Below are positions 20,680 through 29,971 of a stretch of DNA of 64,000 nucleotides, piece by piece. Position numbers and translations under genes: made by a program. The DNA is taken from NCBI GenBank assembly GCA_942491465.1, contig CALOBA010000002.1, positions 88,174 to 152,173 of the forward strand, written 5' to 3'. Positions within the stretch are counted from its first letter, which is position 1; each line of letters starts with the position of its first letter. The DNA is from CALOBA01 sp942491465. Lineage in GTDB: Bacteria > Pseudomonadota > Gammaproteobacteria > Chromatiales > Chromatiaceae. Under the pieces are notes generated by a model. It saw only the letters and a program-made list of their open reading frames with translations, did no database searches and was not told where the DNA came from.

Positions 20680-21591
20680 TCAATCGGCCGGCGTAGCGGG
20701 CTCCCAATCCAACCCCAGGCGCAGTCGGCCGGCGCGCACCCGCGACGCCAAGCGCTCCCGCCAGTCGCTGTCGGGCGCGGTATGGTGTTGCGCAAGCACA
20801 TCGACCAGCCCCCGCAGCGTCTGCGCCAGGCGCGGTTCCGCGTCATCCGAGCCCGCGAGGCGCTCCGACAGCGCCTGCCCGAGCCGCGCCTGCTCGGTCC
20901 AGAACCGGGCCTGCGGCGGCGGGGCGGCCAGGGTGCCGGCCTCGATCAACGCAATCCATCGCCCCGCGCCGTAGCCGATGCCCTCTGCGGCGGCCTCTGC
21001 GTCGACTCCCGCCGCCGACGCGCCGGCAAAGCCGAGCGCGCGCAGCCCTGAGCGATAGCCCGCCCTGGCGCGCGCCAGCGCGTCGTCGGCGCCGCCGCGA
21101 CCGCGGATGCCGAGCTGCGCGAAGGACGTCGGCGGCGCCACCGACTGTGCCGCCAGCAGCACCAATCCGGCATCGATCCGCCGCTCCAGCGGCTCCGGCA
21201 ACCACTGCCACCAAATCACGGCGGCGGCGAGCACCGAGGCGGCCAGCGCCGCCGCGGCCACCCAAGGAAGCGCAACCCGCCGCGAACCCCCCCCGCTGTC
21301 CTCCGAGGCCCCCTGCTCCGCGCCGAGCGCGAGCCAGGCGAGGTAGGCATCCGGATTGGCATCCAGCTGCGCCAGCACCCGCTCCCGCTCGGCCCCGGAC
21401 AGCCGGCCATCCATCAATTCCGCCAGGTCCGCGTCGCTCGGCGGATCGTTCGGCGGATCGCCGCCCGTCTGCGCGACGCCCGGCAACGGTCGCGCTGCAC
21501 CGAGCGCCAGCCTTGCCGCGAGCCGCTCCCGTTCAGAGATCGACGCCCTGCGCCCATCACTCATCACCGCATCCCCGTCGTCGCGTTGCAT
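20680..21591 (-). CDS. Putative anti-sigma-type membrane protein
   Basis: 303 residues. The cytoplasmic N-terminal part (DPPSDADLAELMDGRLSGAERERVLAQLDANPDAYLAWL) has the ELMDGRLS...ER..V..HL-like pattern of anti-sigma N-termini but no zinc-binding HCC motif. One membrane helix (VAAAALAASVLAAAVIWW) lies near residues 108-128, and the C-terminal half is a helical extracytoplasmic domain. It follows the sigma-like gene on the same strand after a gap that contains a MITE. The anti-sigma role is inferred from order and topology. Confidence 0.6.
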   Translation of the reverse strand: MQRDDGDAVMSDGRRASISERERLAARLALGAARPLPGVAQTGGDPPNDPPSDADLAELMDGRLSGAERERVLAQLDANPDAYLAWLALGAEQGASEDSGGGSRRVALPWVAAAALAASVLAAAVIWWQWLPEPLERRIDAGLVLLAAQSVAPPTSFAQLGIRGRGGADDALARARAGYRSGLRALGFAGASAAGVDAEAAAEGIGYGAGRWIALIEAGTLAAPPPQARFWTEQARLGQALSERLAGSDDAEPRLAQTLRGLVDVLAQHHTAPDSDWRERLASRVRAGRLRLGLDWEPATPAD

Positions 21592-21598
21592 ACCTTAA

Positions 21599-21697
21599 GT
21601 CAAGGTTCAGAAACAAGTGGTGCAGACGCAACCACGAAACGACCAATCCAAAAGCTCAGGGAGCGGGCGTCTGCACCACTTGTTTTTGAACCGATCC
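21599..21697 (+). mobile_element. MITE copy 1 (about 99 bp, terminal inverted repeats)
   Basis: Left end GTCAAGGTTCAGAAACAAG and right end TTGTTTTTGAACCGATCC enclose mirror-image copies of AAACAAGTGGTGCAGACGC. No coding capacity. It lies between the sigma-like and anti-sigma-like genes. A clear 4-bp duplication is visible only on the left side (CTTA). Copies also occur at 34.7 and 50.3 kb. Confidence 0.85.
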
Positions 21698-21759
21698 AAA
21701 GTGACGGCCAGAACCCGCCGAACCGTCGCCGCGGGGAGCGCGACCACCTGCACGGATCA

Positions 21760-22650
21760 TCATGTGAAATCCTCCGGTTCCAGCCGCACGCCGGCCGCCT
21801 CCAGCCAAGCCCGTAGCCGCCCATGCAACCGACGCAGCCGGCCATGGGTCTGGTGGGCACCGAGCCCGAGCAGCTTGCCCGCCGCGGTCACCCGAAGCCC
21901 GTCCAGATAGACCAGCCGCAGCAGCAGCCGCTCCTCAGCAGAGAGCGTCAACGGGGGCAGATCGGGCAGGCCGGCGGGGGCGCCGGAGTCGGCGGCGCTC
22001 GCAGCACGGGTGCGCGACGCGGCGGCATCCGCCCCGCCGCCGTCCACCTGCAAACCCAGCAGACGCCCCCGCACCGCCCGCATCAGCACCGCCTGCTCCG
22101 ACGCCAGGCAGTCGTCTTCAGGGCCGCCGCCGGACGCCAGCGGATCACCGCCACCCGGCGCCTCGGCCCCTGTCGCATCCTCCAGCAGCACCTCCTCCGG
22201 CCCATGGGCACCGCAGTTGGGATACCGCGCCAGGATCAGCCGCAGCGCCTCCTCGACCACCGCCCGATCGCGCCCGCCCGGCGCATCCGCCGCCACCAGC
22301 TCGGCGGTGGCCCGCGACGACTGCCGCTCCAGACACAGCAGCCGATAGACCCGCTCCCACAAGGCCCCGCGCACCCGCACCCAGTCCGGCACCCGCACCC
22401 GACCGAAGCGGGCGCGGGCGAAGTCCTCCAGCAGCCGCGCCGCCACCGTGCGCAGATAGCTCGCCAGCCGCGCGTCGCCCCGATGCCCGCGCACCCGACG
22501 CCAGTCGTCCGCCGCCAGCGCATCGAGCACATGGTTCACCGCCTCCCCCGCCAGCGCCTCGTCGCCGAAGCGGCGGCGGGCCATGGACTCGAAGTGGCCC
22601 AGCTCGGCCAACGCGGCCTGTTTGAGAAAAGCTGTATTCGTCTTGGCCAT
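21760..22650 (-). CDS. Sigma-70-like (ECF-type) transcription factor
   Basis: 296 residues from ATG 22650, with GGCAGGGG upstream. The N-terminal half looks like sigma region 2 (LGHFESMARRRFGDEALAGEAVNHVLDAL, GDARLASYLRTVAARLLEDFAR). The C-terminal half resembles region 4 (LTLSAEERLLLRLVYLDGLRVTAAGKLLGLGAHQTHGRLRRLHGRL). The central linker of about 110 residues is longer than in ordinary ECF factors. First gene of the minus-strand regulatory set, divergent from the CHAT genes, which are plausible targets. Confidence 0.7.
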   Translation of the reverse strand: MAKTNTAFLKQAALAELGHFESMARRRFGDEALAGEAVNHVLDALAADDWRRVRGHRGDARLASYLRTVAARLLEDFARARFGRVRVPDWVRVRGALWERVYRLLCLERQSSRATAELVAADAPGGRDRAVVEEALRLILARYPNCGAHGPEEVLLEDATGAEAPGGGDPLASGGGPEDDCLASEQAVLMRAVRGRLLGLQVDGGGADAAASRTRAASAADSGAPAGLPDLPPLTLSAEERLLLRLVYLDGLRVTAAGKLLGLGAHQTHGRLRRLHGRLRAWLEAAGVRLEPEDFT

Positions 22651-22823
22651 GCCCCTGCCTTCGCCTTTGACCGCGCCGCTCACCCACGTCAAGCCACCAA
22701 ACCAACCCTCACCGGCGCTCGAATCGTCGGCGGTCCGCGCATCCAGGCCCAGAGCCCAGACCGCCTTGCGCGCCGATGATAACGGTTCGAGCCCGAAACG
22801 GCCCAGCCTGATCAAGGCCAGCC

Positions 22824-22870
22824 CGTAGGGTCCGCTGTGCGGACCATCCCCGCCTTGCGGACCATCCCCG
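22824..22870. repeat. REP-like TAGGGTCCGC palindromes
   Basis: GTAGGGTCCGCTGTGCGGACC followed by two further GCGGACCATCCCCG units. The same sequence recurs at about 23787-23830. A dispersed intergenic palindrome family. Confidence 0.6.
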
Positions 22871-22878
22871 CTGTTACT

Positions 22879-23018
22879 CGTGACACCGCTCCTGCGGTGT
22901 CACGCGGTCTTCGGCGCTCTGCGCCTACCGGGCGTGTGGCGAGCGCCAAGGGCTGCCTCGGCGGAGCGGCGCGGCGCGGAGCGTAAAGAGGGCGTGACAC
23001 CGCAGGAGCGGTGTCACG
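22879..23018. repeat. Pair of GTGACACCGC palindromes in inverted order
   Basis: Two 26-bp hairpins (22879-22904 and 22993-23018) with stems GTGACACCGC and loops CTCC or AGGA lie about 90 bp apart and are mirror images. The stop codon of the minus-strand HNH gene (23014-23016) lies inside the second one. Confidence 0.8.
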
Positions 23019-23406
23019 AGGTGGAAGATGATCGACCCCTGCCCCGTCGCTCGTCGCGCAAGCCCTTCGGCCTAAGCATGGCGGGGAGCCATTTACCCCG
23101 CCGAATCCTGCCATCGATCTTGCGCTGATACGCTGTCGGTGCCAGTGGCCGCTTCGCTTTGTGTCTGGTTGAATTGCAGAAGCGACACGCTGCGACGATG
23201 TTGGCGGCGTGATTGCCGCCGCCGTCGCACCTTGCATGCAAATGCTCCGCCGTGGATTGAAGCAATCGCGCCTGAGCAAGGGTTAGGGCGTGTTGGGCCG
23301 CGAAGTCAGTCGGGTTGTTTTCCCAGATGGGAGAGTTGCAGTACCAGCAGCGGCCGTTTTGGCGCTGGAAGGCTTTACGTCGTGTTCTCACAAGTGCAGT
23401 TGCCAT
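23014..23406 (-). CDS. HNH endonuclease
   Basis: 130 residues from ATG 23406, preferred because GGAG lies 7 bp upstream. Contains GRCWYCNSPIW (first Cys pair), AEHLHARCDGGGNHAANIVAACRFCNSTR (HNH core with His-Asn and second Cys pair) and a basic C-terminal part (YQRKIDGRIRRGKW). This is a zinc-stabilised HNH nuclease, common in mobile or defence contexts. Its end is formed by a REP-like palindrome. No partner gene is adjacent. Confidence 0.85.
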   Translation of the reverse strand: MATALVRTRRKAFQRQNGRCWYCNSPIWENNPTDFAAQHALTLAQARLLQSTAEHLHARCDGGGNHAANIVAACRFCNSTRHKAKRPLAPTAYQRKIDGRIRRGKWLPAMLRPKGLRDERRGRGRSSSTS

Positions 23407-23433
23407 ATCGGGCTCCAGAATCGGGGAGCCCAC

Positions 23434-23886
23434 GGCATCTCTTGCGCGGTTGCGCCAGGACGTGCGACGGGCTCCGGGTTAAGGGAAGCCCGCCCGCCCC
23501 TTTGTTGGACTAGTCGGGAACGCACCGCGTTGCGCGGATGCATCGGCCACGGACACAACGCCCGATAGACAAGGCCGACTTTCATCATCGTCTATGAGCA
23601 AAAAACTACCATGAGCGTCTTGCCCGAGGCAAGGATGGCAGCACGTGAACGCGCCAGTCCTTCACCAGCGCCCGCTCCGCGCTCGCGTGGCAGGCTCGGC
23701 GAAGGCCGCGGCGCTCGTTGATCCGGCAAACCTTCGGCTGACGCACGGTGCGGCCAGCACCGCGCAGAGCAAGGAGCTTTCGCCGGGCGTAGGGTCCGCT
23801 GTGCGGACCATCCCCCGCTGTGCGGTCCCCCAACCGTACGAACCATCCCCGCCCGCCACCGCCACCATCGACAACAACCCAGCTCG
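23434..23886. other. Intergenic region without convincing gene
   Basis: About 450 bp between the HNH gene and the duplicated CHAT leader. It holds a second copy of the TAGGGTCCGC palindrome (about 23787-23830). No coding or RNA signal was recognised. Confidence 0.4.
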
Positions 23887-24031
23887 CAGAAGAACCCGAC
23901 AAGATCGACCCCGCGGTCCGTCCTACAGCACAATAGCGCCACCGGCGGCCCGACTGCGGCGCACCTGCGCCAGGCCCCTTGCATCTGAATCCCAACCGTC
24001 CGACCACGCACCCGAGGGAAGGAGGACAGCG
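23887..24031 (+). promoter_or_regulatory. Duplicated leader upstream of PDZ-TPR-CHAT gene 1
   Basis: About 145 bp from AGAACCCGACAAGATCGACC to the start codon, nearly identical to 29827-29971 upstream of the second CHAT gene. It ends in a strong Shine-Dalgarno (GGAAGGAGG). Conservation up to a sharp upstream boundary suggests that the shared promoter or leader moved with the gene. Promoter boxes could not be assigned. Confidence 0.55.
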
Positions 24032-27000
24032 ATGACCCGCACCCCACCGGCACCCGGCCCCAGCTTGGCCCCACTGCTGGCGCTGACGTTGACACTGGCG
24101 GCACCGGTATGCGCCACCGCGACCGAGGCCACGAGCCCGCCGCAGGCCGCCGACGGGCCACCGGCTGCACCGTCCGCCGAGCCCTCCGCCGAGCAACTCG
24201 CCGCCTGGGTCGCCACCGCACAGGCGCTGAAGGCCGAGCAACCGGCCCTGTTCGACGGCGCCGAGGGCGTGCTGGCCTATCTGGTGCTGCCGGATTGCCA
24301 ATGCGCCGCCGCCGGCATCCGGCCCGGCGACGTGCTGATACGCTATGGCGAAGTGCCGTTGATGGGCACGCAGCAGCTTATCGACCTAACGGGTCAGACC
24401 TCGCCGGAAGAGCGCGTGCCATTGCGCTGGCTTCGGCCGGCGGCGCATGCGCAGGCACAAGCGATGGAGACGCCAGTTCGGGGTGGCCGCATCGGCGTCG
24501 GGATTCGGGATGTGGCGCAAACCCCCGCGGAGCGGATGCAGGCGCTGCTTGATACCGGTAAGGCTGCCTGGCAGCACGCCGACTATCCCCGCGCGCTCGC
24601 CGCGTTGGAGCAGGGGCTGGCGCTGGCCCGCGAGGCCAGGCATAGACAGGGCGAGGCGGCGTTCACGACTGCGATCGGCGTCATCCTCCGCGACCTCGGC
24701 CGCTACCAAGAGGCCCTGGAGCACCACACCCAAGCCCTGGCCGTCCACCGCGAGATCGGCGACCGCCGAGGCGAGGGTGGGAACCTCGGCAACATCGGCA
24801 GCGTCTACCAAAACCTCGGCCGCTACCAAGAGGCCCTGGAGCACTACACCCAAACCCTGGCCATCCACCGCGAGATCGGCGACCGCCGAGGCGAGGGCAA
24901 GGACCTCAGCGGCATCGGCATCGTCTACGACAACCTCGGCCGCTACCAAGAGGCCCTGGAGCACTTCACCCAAGCCGTAGGCCTGCGCCGCGAGATCGGC
25001 GACCGCCGAGGCGAGGGCAAGGACCTCAGCGGCATCGGCATCGTCTACGCCAACCTCGGCCGCTACCAAGAGGCCCTGGAGCACTTCACCCAAGCCGTAG
25101 GCCTGCGCCGCGAGATCGGCGACCGCCGAGGCGAGGGCACGGACCTCACCAACATCGGCATCGTCTACGGGAACCTCGGCCGCTACCAAGAGGCCCTGGA
25201 GCACTTCACCCAAGCCTTAGGCCATCCGCCGCGAGATCGGCGACCGCCGAGGCGAGGGCGCGGACCTCACCAACATCGGCATCGTCTACCAAAACCTCGA
25301 CCGCTACCAAGAGGCCCTGGAGCACTACACCCAAGCCCTGACCATCCACCGCGAGATCGGCGACCGCCGAGGCGAGGGCGGGGTCCTCGGCAACATCGGC
25401 GCCGTCTACTTGTACCTCGGCCGCTACCAAGAGTCCCTGGAGCACTTCACCCAGGCCCTGGCCATCCGCCGCGAGATCGGCGACCGCGCCGGCGAGTCCC
25501 GGGACCTAGCCAACCTCGGCGCCCTGGAAGCGGACCAAGGCCACTACGCCGCCGCCCGCGGCTACTATGAACAGGCCCTCGCCCTGCAGACCGCCCTGAA
25601 CGAGCCCGAGACCCTCTGGCGGCTCTGGAACAACCTCCGCCAGTCCTGGTCCGCCGACGCCCAGCCCGGCCCCGCCATCGTCGCCGGCAAGCGCGCCGTC
25701 AACACCATCCAGGCCATGCGCGCGGCCAGCAGCGGGCTGGAGCGGGCGCAGCAGCAGTCGTTCCTGGAGGACAAGGAGGACGTCTACCTCCGCCTCGCCG
25801 ACCTGCTGCTGGCCCAAGACCGCCCCGCCGAGGCCCAGCAGGTGCTGGACATGCTCAAGGAGCAGGAGTTCTACGACTACATCCAGGAGGACGACGCCCA
25901 CGACCCGCGCACCACGCGGGCCGCGTTCAACCGCTTCGAGGCCGACTGGAACGCGGGCTATGACGGCATCGCCGAGCCCTTGCCGGCGCTGGGCGAGCGC
26001 ATCGCGGCGCTGAGCCGCATTGATGCGAGCGCGCGCACCGCGGAGGAACAGGCCGAGCTTGAGCGCCTCACCGCCGAGCGCGACGCGGCCACCGCCGAGC
26101 TGGAACGTCTGCTCACCGAGCTGCCTCAGCACTTCGCCGCCATCGACCCGGCGCAGCAGGCCGAGGCCAACGAGGCCCTGGCCAAGGCCCCCGGTAACAA
26201 ACGCGCCCTGCTGGCGGCACTGTCGGAGCAGGGCGGCCAGCCCACCGGCCTGCTGCAATTCATCCTGCTGGGGGACAAGGTCCGCCTGCTGCTGACCACG
26301 CCCGCGGACTGGCACACCGCCGTCGTCGAGGTGGACGCCGACACGCTGAACACCGAGATCGACGCCCTGCGCAGCGCGCTGACCGATCGGTACTCGGACG
26401 CGACCACCCCGGCCAAGGCCCTCTACACCCGCCTGGTCGCCCCCATCGCCGAGGCCATCGACGCGGCCGGCCTGCAATCCCTGCTGGTCCACCTGGACGG
26501 CAAGCTGCGCTACATCCCCTTCGCGGCGCTGCACGATGGGGAACAGTGGCTCGCCGAGCGCTGGTCGCTGGTCTACTACACCGCGGCCTCGGAGCGCCAG
26601 CCGGAGGCCGCCGGCGGCGGCGACTGGCGCGTCGCCGGGCTCGGCGTCAGCGAGCAGCGCCAAGGCTTCAGCCAGCTCAAAGCGGTCAAGGACGAGATCG
26701 ACGGCATCGTCCGCGAGGACGCCGCCGACCCCAACGGCGTGCTGCCCGGCCGCGCGCTGCTGAACGCCGCCTTCAGCGAGACGGCGCTGAGGACCGAGGC
26801 CGCCGCCCCCGCCAACCGCATCCTGCACCTGGCCAGCCACTTCGACCTGCACCCCGGCAGCGATGCCGACTCCAGCCTGTTGCTCGGCACCGTCGCCGAC
26901 GACGGCCAGCCCCACACCCTGAGCCTGAAGGCCCTGCGCGAGTCCAAGCCGCCGCTGGATCTCCGCCACATCGACCTGGTGACGCTCTCCGCCTGCAACA

Positions 27001-27375
27001 CCTTCATGGGCGGCGCCGACGACACCGGCGTCGAGATCGAGGGCATGGGCACCATCATCCAGCGCCAAGGCGCCCGCGGCGTGCTCGCCAGCCTCTGGCC
27101 GGTGGCGGACGCCAGCACCGGCGAGCTGATGCAGACCTTCTATCGCCTGCGCGCCGAGCAACCGGCACTGAGCAAGGCGCAAGCCCTGCAACAGGCCCAG
27201 CTCGCCCTGCTCCAAGGCGCCGACCCGGACACCGACTGCGCCGCGGCCCGCATGCCCGTCTACCTGGGCACCGGCGAGACGGCCGGGGCCCGGCCACGCG
27301 CCCGCCAGGCCGGCCTGCCGCTGGCGCCATCCCTACTACTGGGCGCCGTTCGTGCTGATGGGCAATTGGCTATGA
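24032..27375 (+). pseudogene. PDZ-TPR-CHAT protein 1, two frameshifts
   Basis: ATG 24032 with GGAAGGAGG upstream. Signal segment (LAPLLALTLTLAAPVCATA), PDZ-like domain (AAGIRPGDVLIRYGEVPL), about eight TPRs of 40 residues encoded by near-identical 120-bp units, a helical linker, then CHAT: LLVHLDGKLRYIPFAALHDG, HLASHFDLHPG with the catalytic His, LVTLSACNTFMGG with the catalytic Cys, and GARGVLASLWPV. One extra base near 25215-25222 shifts the frame in the TPR array. A second shift near 27270-27300 precedes the family-typical C-terminus HPYYWAPFVLMGNWL, which ends at 27375. Secreted or periplasmic caspase-like protease family. Broken, or consensus indels. Confidence 0.8.
24640..25490 (+). repeat. 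120-bp tandem TPR-coding repeats
   Basis: The stretch CGCTACCAAGAGGCCCTGGA recurs at exactly 120-bp spacing five times (ends at 24720, 24840, 24960, 25080 and 25200). The next copy ends at 25321, one base late, which locates the frameshift. Two sub-types alternate (GTAGGCCTGCGC and CTGGCCATCCGC). Confidence 0.9.
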
Positions 27376-27540
27376 AGTCCGTCGATGCGCGCTATGAACG
27401 TCTCAGGCCGCGGCTAGCGCTGCTGCGCGACGAGGCCGTGCTGGCCCAGGCTTGGAAGAAGGCCGAGCGTTACAGCCGCTGCCGCAACCGGTACGCGGAC
27501 GTGCTGGCCTGGGACCTGGCGGCGCTGATCATCGAATCGG
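27372..27540 (+). pseudogene. N-terminal fragment of a reverse transcriptase-like protein
   Basis: ATG 27372 overlaps the CHAT stop (ATGA). The product begins YERLRPRLALLRDEAVLAQAWKKAERYSR and continues RYADVLAWDLAAL. This resembles the N-terminus of bacterial reverse transcriptases of the retroelement/DRT kind (AQAWKK..YIR..NWYADVLELD). It breaks off after about 56 codons and runs into a REP-like palindrome. The palm domain (YADD) is absent. Assignment is from remembered family pattern, moderate at best. Confidence 0.4.
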
Positions 27541-27602
27541 GTCTGGAGCGACGGAAACCGTCTCTCGTGCTTCGCCTCGAAAATGCCGAGACCGGTCGCA
27601 CC

Positions 27603-27670
27603 TGTGGGAGCGAGTTGCAATCGCGACTGCCGCGACGCAGAAGATCGCGACTGCAAGTCGCTCCCACAGT
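27603..27670. repeat. REP-like inverted pair (GTGGGAGCG family)
   Basis: TGTGGGAGCGAGTTGCAATC and its mirror GACTGCAAGTCGCTCCCACA enclose about 25 bp. The same family occurs at 34240-34334 and 35763-35790. Confidence 0.75.
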
Positions 27671-27784
27671 CCCGTCGGGGCATGTCAGTGGCCGCGGGAC
27701 TTCCGCGGCGGTGCACTGGTGTGATTTGCAGGGCAAGGAGCGGCCTGGCGCACATGCCTGCTTGCGCCGGGGCAGCGCCGTCAC

Positions 27785-29377
27785 CTACATCCCCCAGACC
27801 CGGATCAGCCGCCCATGCAGGTGCTCGTCGCGCTGAAACAGCTTGTCCTCCCAGGCCCGGTCGCCGCGGTCGAAGATCACCAGGTGGGCCTCGTCGGCAC
27901 CACTGCGATCGGCGTAGGCGCGGGTCTGCTCCAGACCTTGGGCGATGGTCGAAGCCAGGCCTTTGTGCAGCAGCTTCAGCTCGAGCACGACGGTCTGTAA
28001 ACGGCCGTCGCCGAAGGGCCAGCGCAGCAGCAGGTCGGTGCGCATGCGCCCGAGGCCGTACTCACGCTCGATGCGCCCGCCGCCGTTGACGATGCGCTGC
28101 AGGAACGCCTGCAGCAGTAGCTGTGGACCGGCCTCCTTGTAGTCGAAGCGCTTGATCCAGTGCTCGGAGTGCTCGCGGAAGAAGACCTGAAAGGCGGCGA
28201 GCAGCTTGTTCATGTCGAGCCGGCCGTCGGGCTGGATGTACCAGGCGGGCTGGTACTGGGCCTCCAGGTCGAGCTGCTGCACCGCGGTGAGCTGGCGCGG
28301 GATGATCTCGCGATAGATGGGATTGGCGATCGCCAGGTGGCCCGAGGTGCGATTCACCAAACCGAGGTCGATGACGTACTGCACATCGTCCTGGGATGCC
28401 TGGCGCTGCGCGCTGGTGCCGGTCAGGATCGCCTCGACGACGCGGCGCACGCGCGGCTCGCGCAGCTTGTCGGTAAGCTGATCGAGATGGGTATCGCGGC
28501 GCTGGATCAGGTCCTCGGCGCCCTGGTCGATGGCCTCGCGATCGATGACCCGGGTGCGATCGCGCAGCTCCCGCCGCCTGAAGGTGACCTGGTAGCCGAT
28601 GGCATTCACCAGCCAGGGCTGGCCCCGGGTCCAGTGCCAGACGCGGGCGACGGCACCGGCACCGAAGGGCTGACCGGTCTCGTCGCTGTGCTGGCGGTAG
28701 AGGCGCTGCACATCGGCCTCGGTGAAGTCGCCCAAGCGGATCGACTCGGCCTTGATGTTGAAGGCACTGCCGCCGGTGATGATCTCGTGGGAGCGCACGG
28801 AGTGGATGCGGTAGTCGCGCACGTCGCGCACGCCGCAGAGGATCACGGTCTGCGGAAAGGCACCGGGACGTGCGGCATAGCCGGCACGGATTTGGCGCAG
28901 CACCGAGACCAGGGTGTCGCCGATCAGGGCGTCGATCTCGTCGATCAGCAGGACCAACGGCTTTGGGTCGCGCCGTGACCAGGCGCTCAGCATCTCGGCG
29001 AGGCCGCCTTCAAGGCCGCCGGAGGCGGCGAGGCGATCGCGCATCGCGGCCAGCCCCTGCTCGCCCAGATAGATGTCGGCGTTGCGCACCAGCTCGTCCA
29101 GGATCAGGCGCATCGCCCGGCCGACCTCCTCACGGGCCGCCTGTGCCGCCTCGACATTGATGTAGATGCAGCGATAGCGTCCTTGCCCATTGAGACGGTG
29201 CATCAGCGCCAGCAACGACGAGGTCTTGCCGGTCTGGCGTGGGGCATGCAGGACGAAATATCGCGCTTGGGCGATCAACGCCTCGACCTCGTCGATGTCG
29301 ATCCGTTCGAGCGGGTCCAGGCAATAGTGCGCGGCGCAGTCGACCGGCCCGGCGTTGTTGAAGAAGCGTTCGCTCAT
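27785..29377 (-). CDS. AAA-type ATPase with C-terminal PD-(D/E)xK-like domain
   Basis: 530 residues. Walker A APRQTGKTSS (residues 45-54), Walker B LVLLIDEIDAL (141-151) and a sensor-like arginine region fit the AAA-like (AAA_35 / ORC-STAND type) ATPases. A winged-helix-like middle follows (AIDQGAEDLIQRRDTHLDQL). The C-terminal 120 residues show RMRTDLLLRWP, then VVLELKLLHKG and QTRAYADRSGADEAHLVIFD, the D...ExK layout of PD-(D/E)xK nucleases. Its start overlaps the stop of a CHAT tail by 4 bp (ATGA), so a complete CHAT-ATPase pair once existed here. Confidence 0.8.
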   Translation of the reverse strand: MSERFFNNAGPVDCAAHYCLDPLERIDIDEVEALIAQARYFVLHAPRQTGKTSSLLALMHRLNGQGRYRCIYINVEAAQAAREEVGRAMRLILDELVRNADIYLGEQGLAAMRDRLAASGGLEGGLAEMLSAWSRRDPKPLVLLIDEIDALIGDTLVSVLRQIRAGYAARPGAFPQTVILCGVRDVRDYRIHSVRSHEIITGGSAFNIKAESIRLGDFTEADVQRLYRQHSDETGQPFGAGAVARVWHWTRGQPWLVNAIGYQVTFRRRELRDRTRVIDREAIDQGAEDLIQRRDTHLDQLTDKLREPRVRRVVEAILTGTSAQRQASQDDVQYVIDLGLVNRTSGHLAIANPIYREIIPRQLTAVQQLDLEAQYQPAWYIQPDGRLDMNKLLAAFQVFFREHSEHWIKRFDYKEAGPQLLLQAFLQRIVNGGGRIEREYGLGRMRTDLLLRWPFGDGRLQTVVLELKLLHKGLASTIAQGLEQTRAYADRSGADEAHLVIFDRGDRAWEDKLFQRDEHLHGRLIRVWGM

Positions 29378-29655
29378 AGCCAGTTGCCCATCACAACGAA
29401 GGGTGCCCAGTTAAAGGGATGCGCGTAATCATTCATGGCGGCCTCCTCGGGCGTTGTCTTCCCGGCCAGACTGTAGGGTCTGCGCTGGTGGACGAATCCG
29501 AATCCGGCCGCATCGAGCAGCCGATGCAGGTCCGAGCCGCCCGCGGCGGTGCGCACCGTCTGCTGCTTGGGCTGTGCCAGGTAGGCGACATTGGCCTCGG
29601 CACCCCCTCTTGATGGCTCCGCCATCCGTGTCGGTGCGCAGCGAGCCCGAAGCAC
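29374..29655 (-). pseudogene. C-terminal tail of a third CHAT gene
   Basis: The frame ends NDYAHPFNWAPFVVMGNWL, the diagnostic C-terminus of this CHAT family (compare the HPYHWAPFVLMGNWL ends of the other copies). Upstream no CHAT core (His or Cys motif) is found. The rest was lost where the second PDZ-TPR-CHAT gene's leader begins. The stop overlaps the ATPase start (ATGA). Confidence 0.6.
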
Positions 29656-29826
29656 GCACCGGCGGTTCCCGGGCGGCAGAGCCGAACTGCCGGCGCAGTG
29701 AGCCTGTCAGTCCGGAACCGGCATCTCGAATGTCGAAGCTTCCGCTCGTGATCAGGCCGTCGAAAGATGGGGCCGGTGGGCAGTGTACCGCGATGCAGGC
29801 CCGGGCCGCTCCCCGCCTGCATGCAG

Positions 29827-29971
29827 TGTCAGAACCCGACAAGATCGACCCCGCGGTCCGTCCTACAGCACAATAGCGCCACCGGCGGCCCAAGTGCGGC
29901 GCACCGGCGCCGGGCCCCTTGCATCTGAATCCCAACCGTCCGACCACGCACCCGAGGGAAGGAGGGCAGCG
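29827..29971 (+). promoter_or_regulatory. Duplicated leader upstream of PDZ-TPR-CHAT gene 2
   Basis: Nearly identical to 23887-24031, including the GGAAGGAGG ribosome-binding site. Similarity begins abruptly at AGAACCCGAC and continues through the signal peptide and PDZ-coding part. Confidence 0.55.

Noticed and set aside
24640..25490. Regular 120-bp repeats resembling a CRISPR-like or satellite array
   Set aside because: The unit is 40 codons and encodes TPR helices in frame. There are no variable spacers between short repeats.
25506..27215. 569-codon minus-strand open frame opposite the first CHAT gene
   Set aside because: Gln/Gly/Val-rich low-complexity product without family pattern. 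The plus strand encodes clear CHAT motifs.
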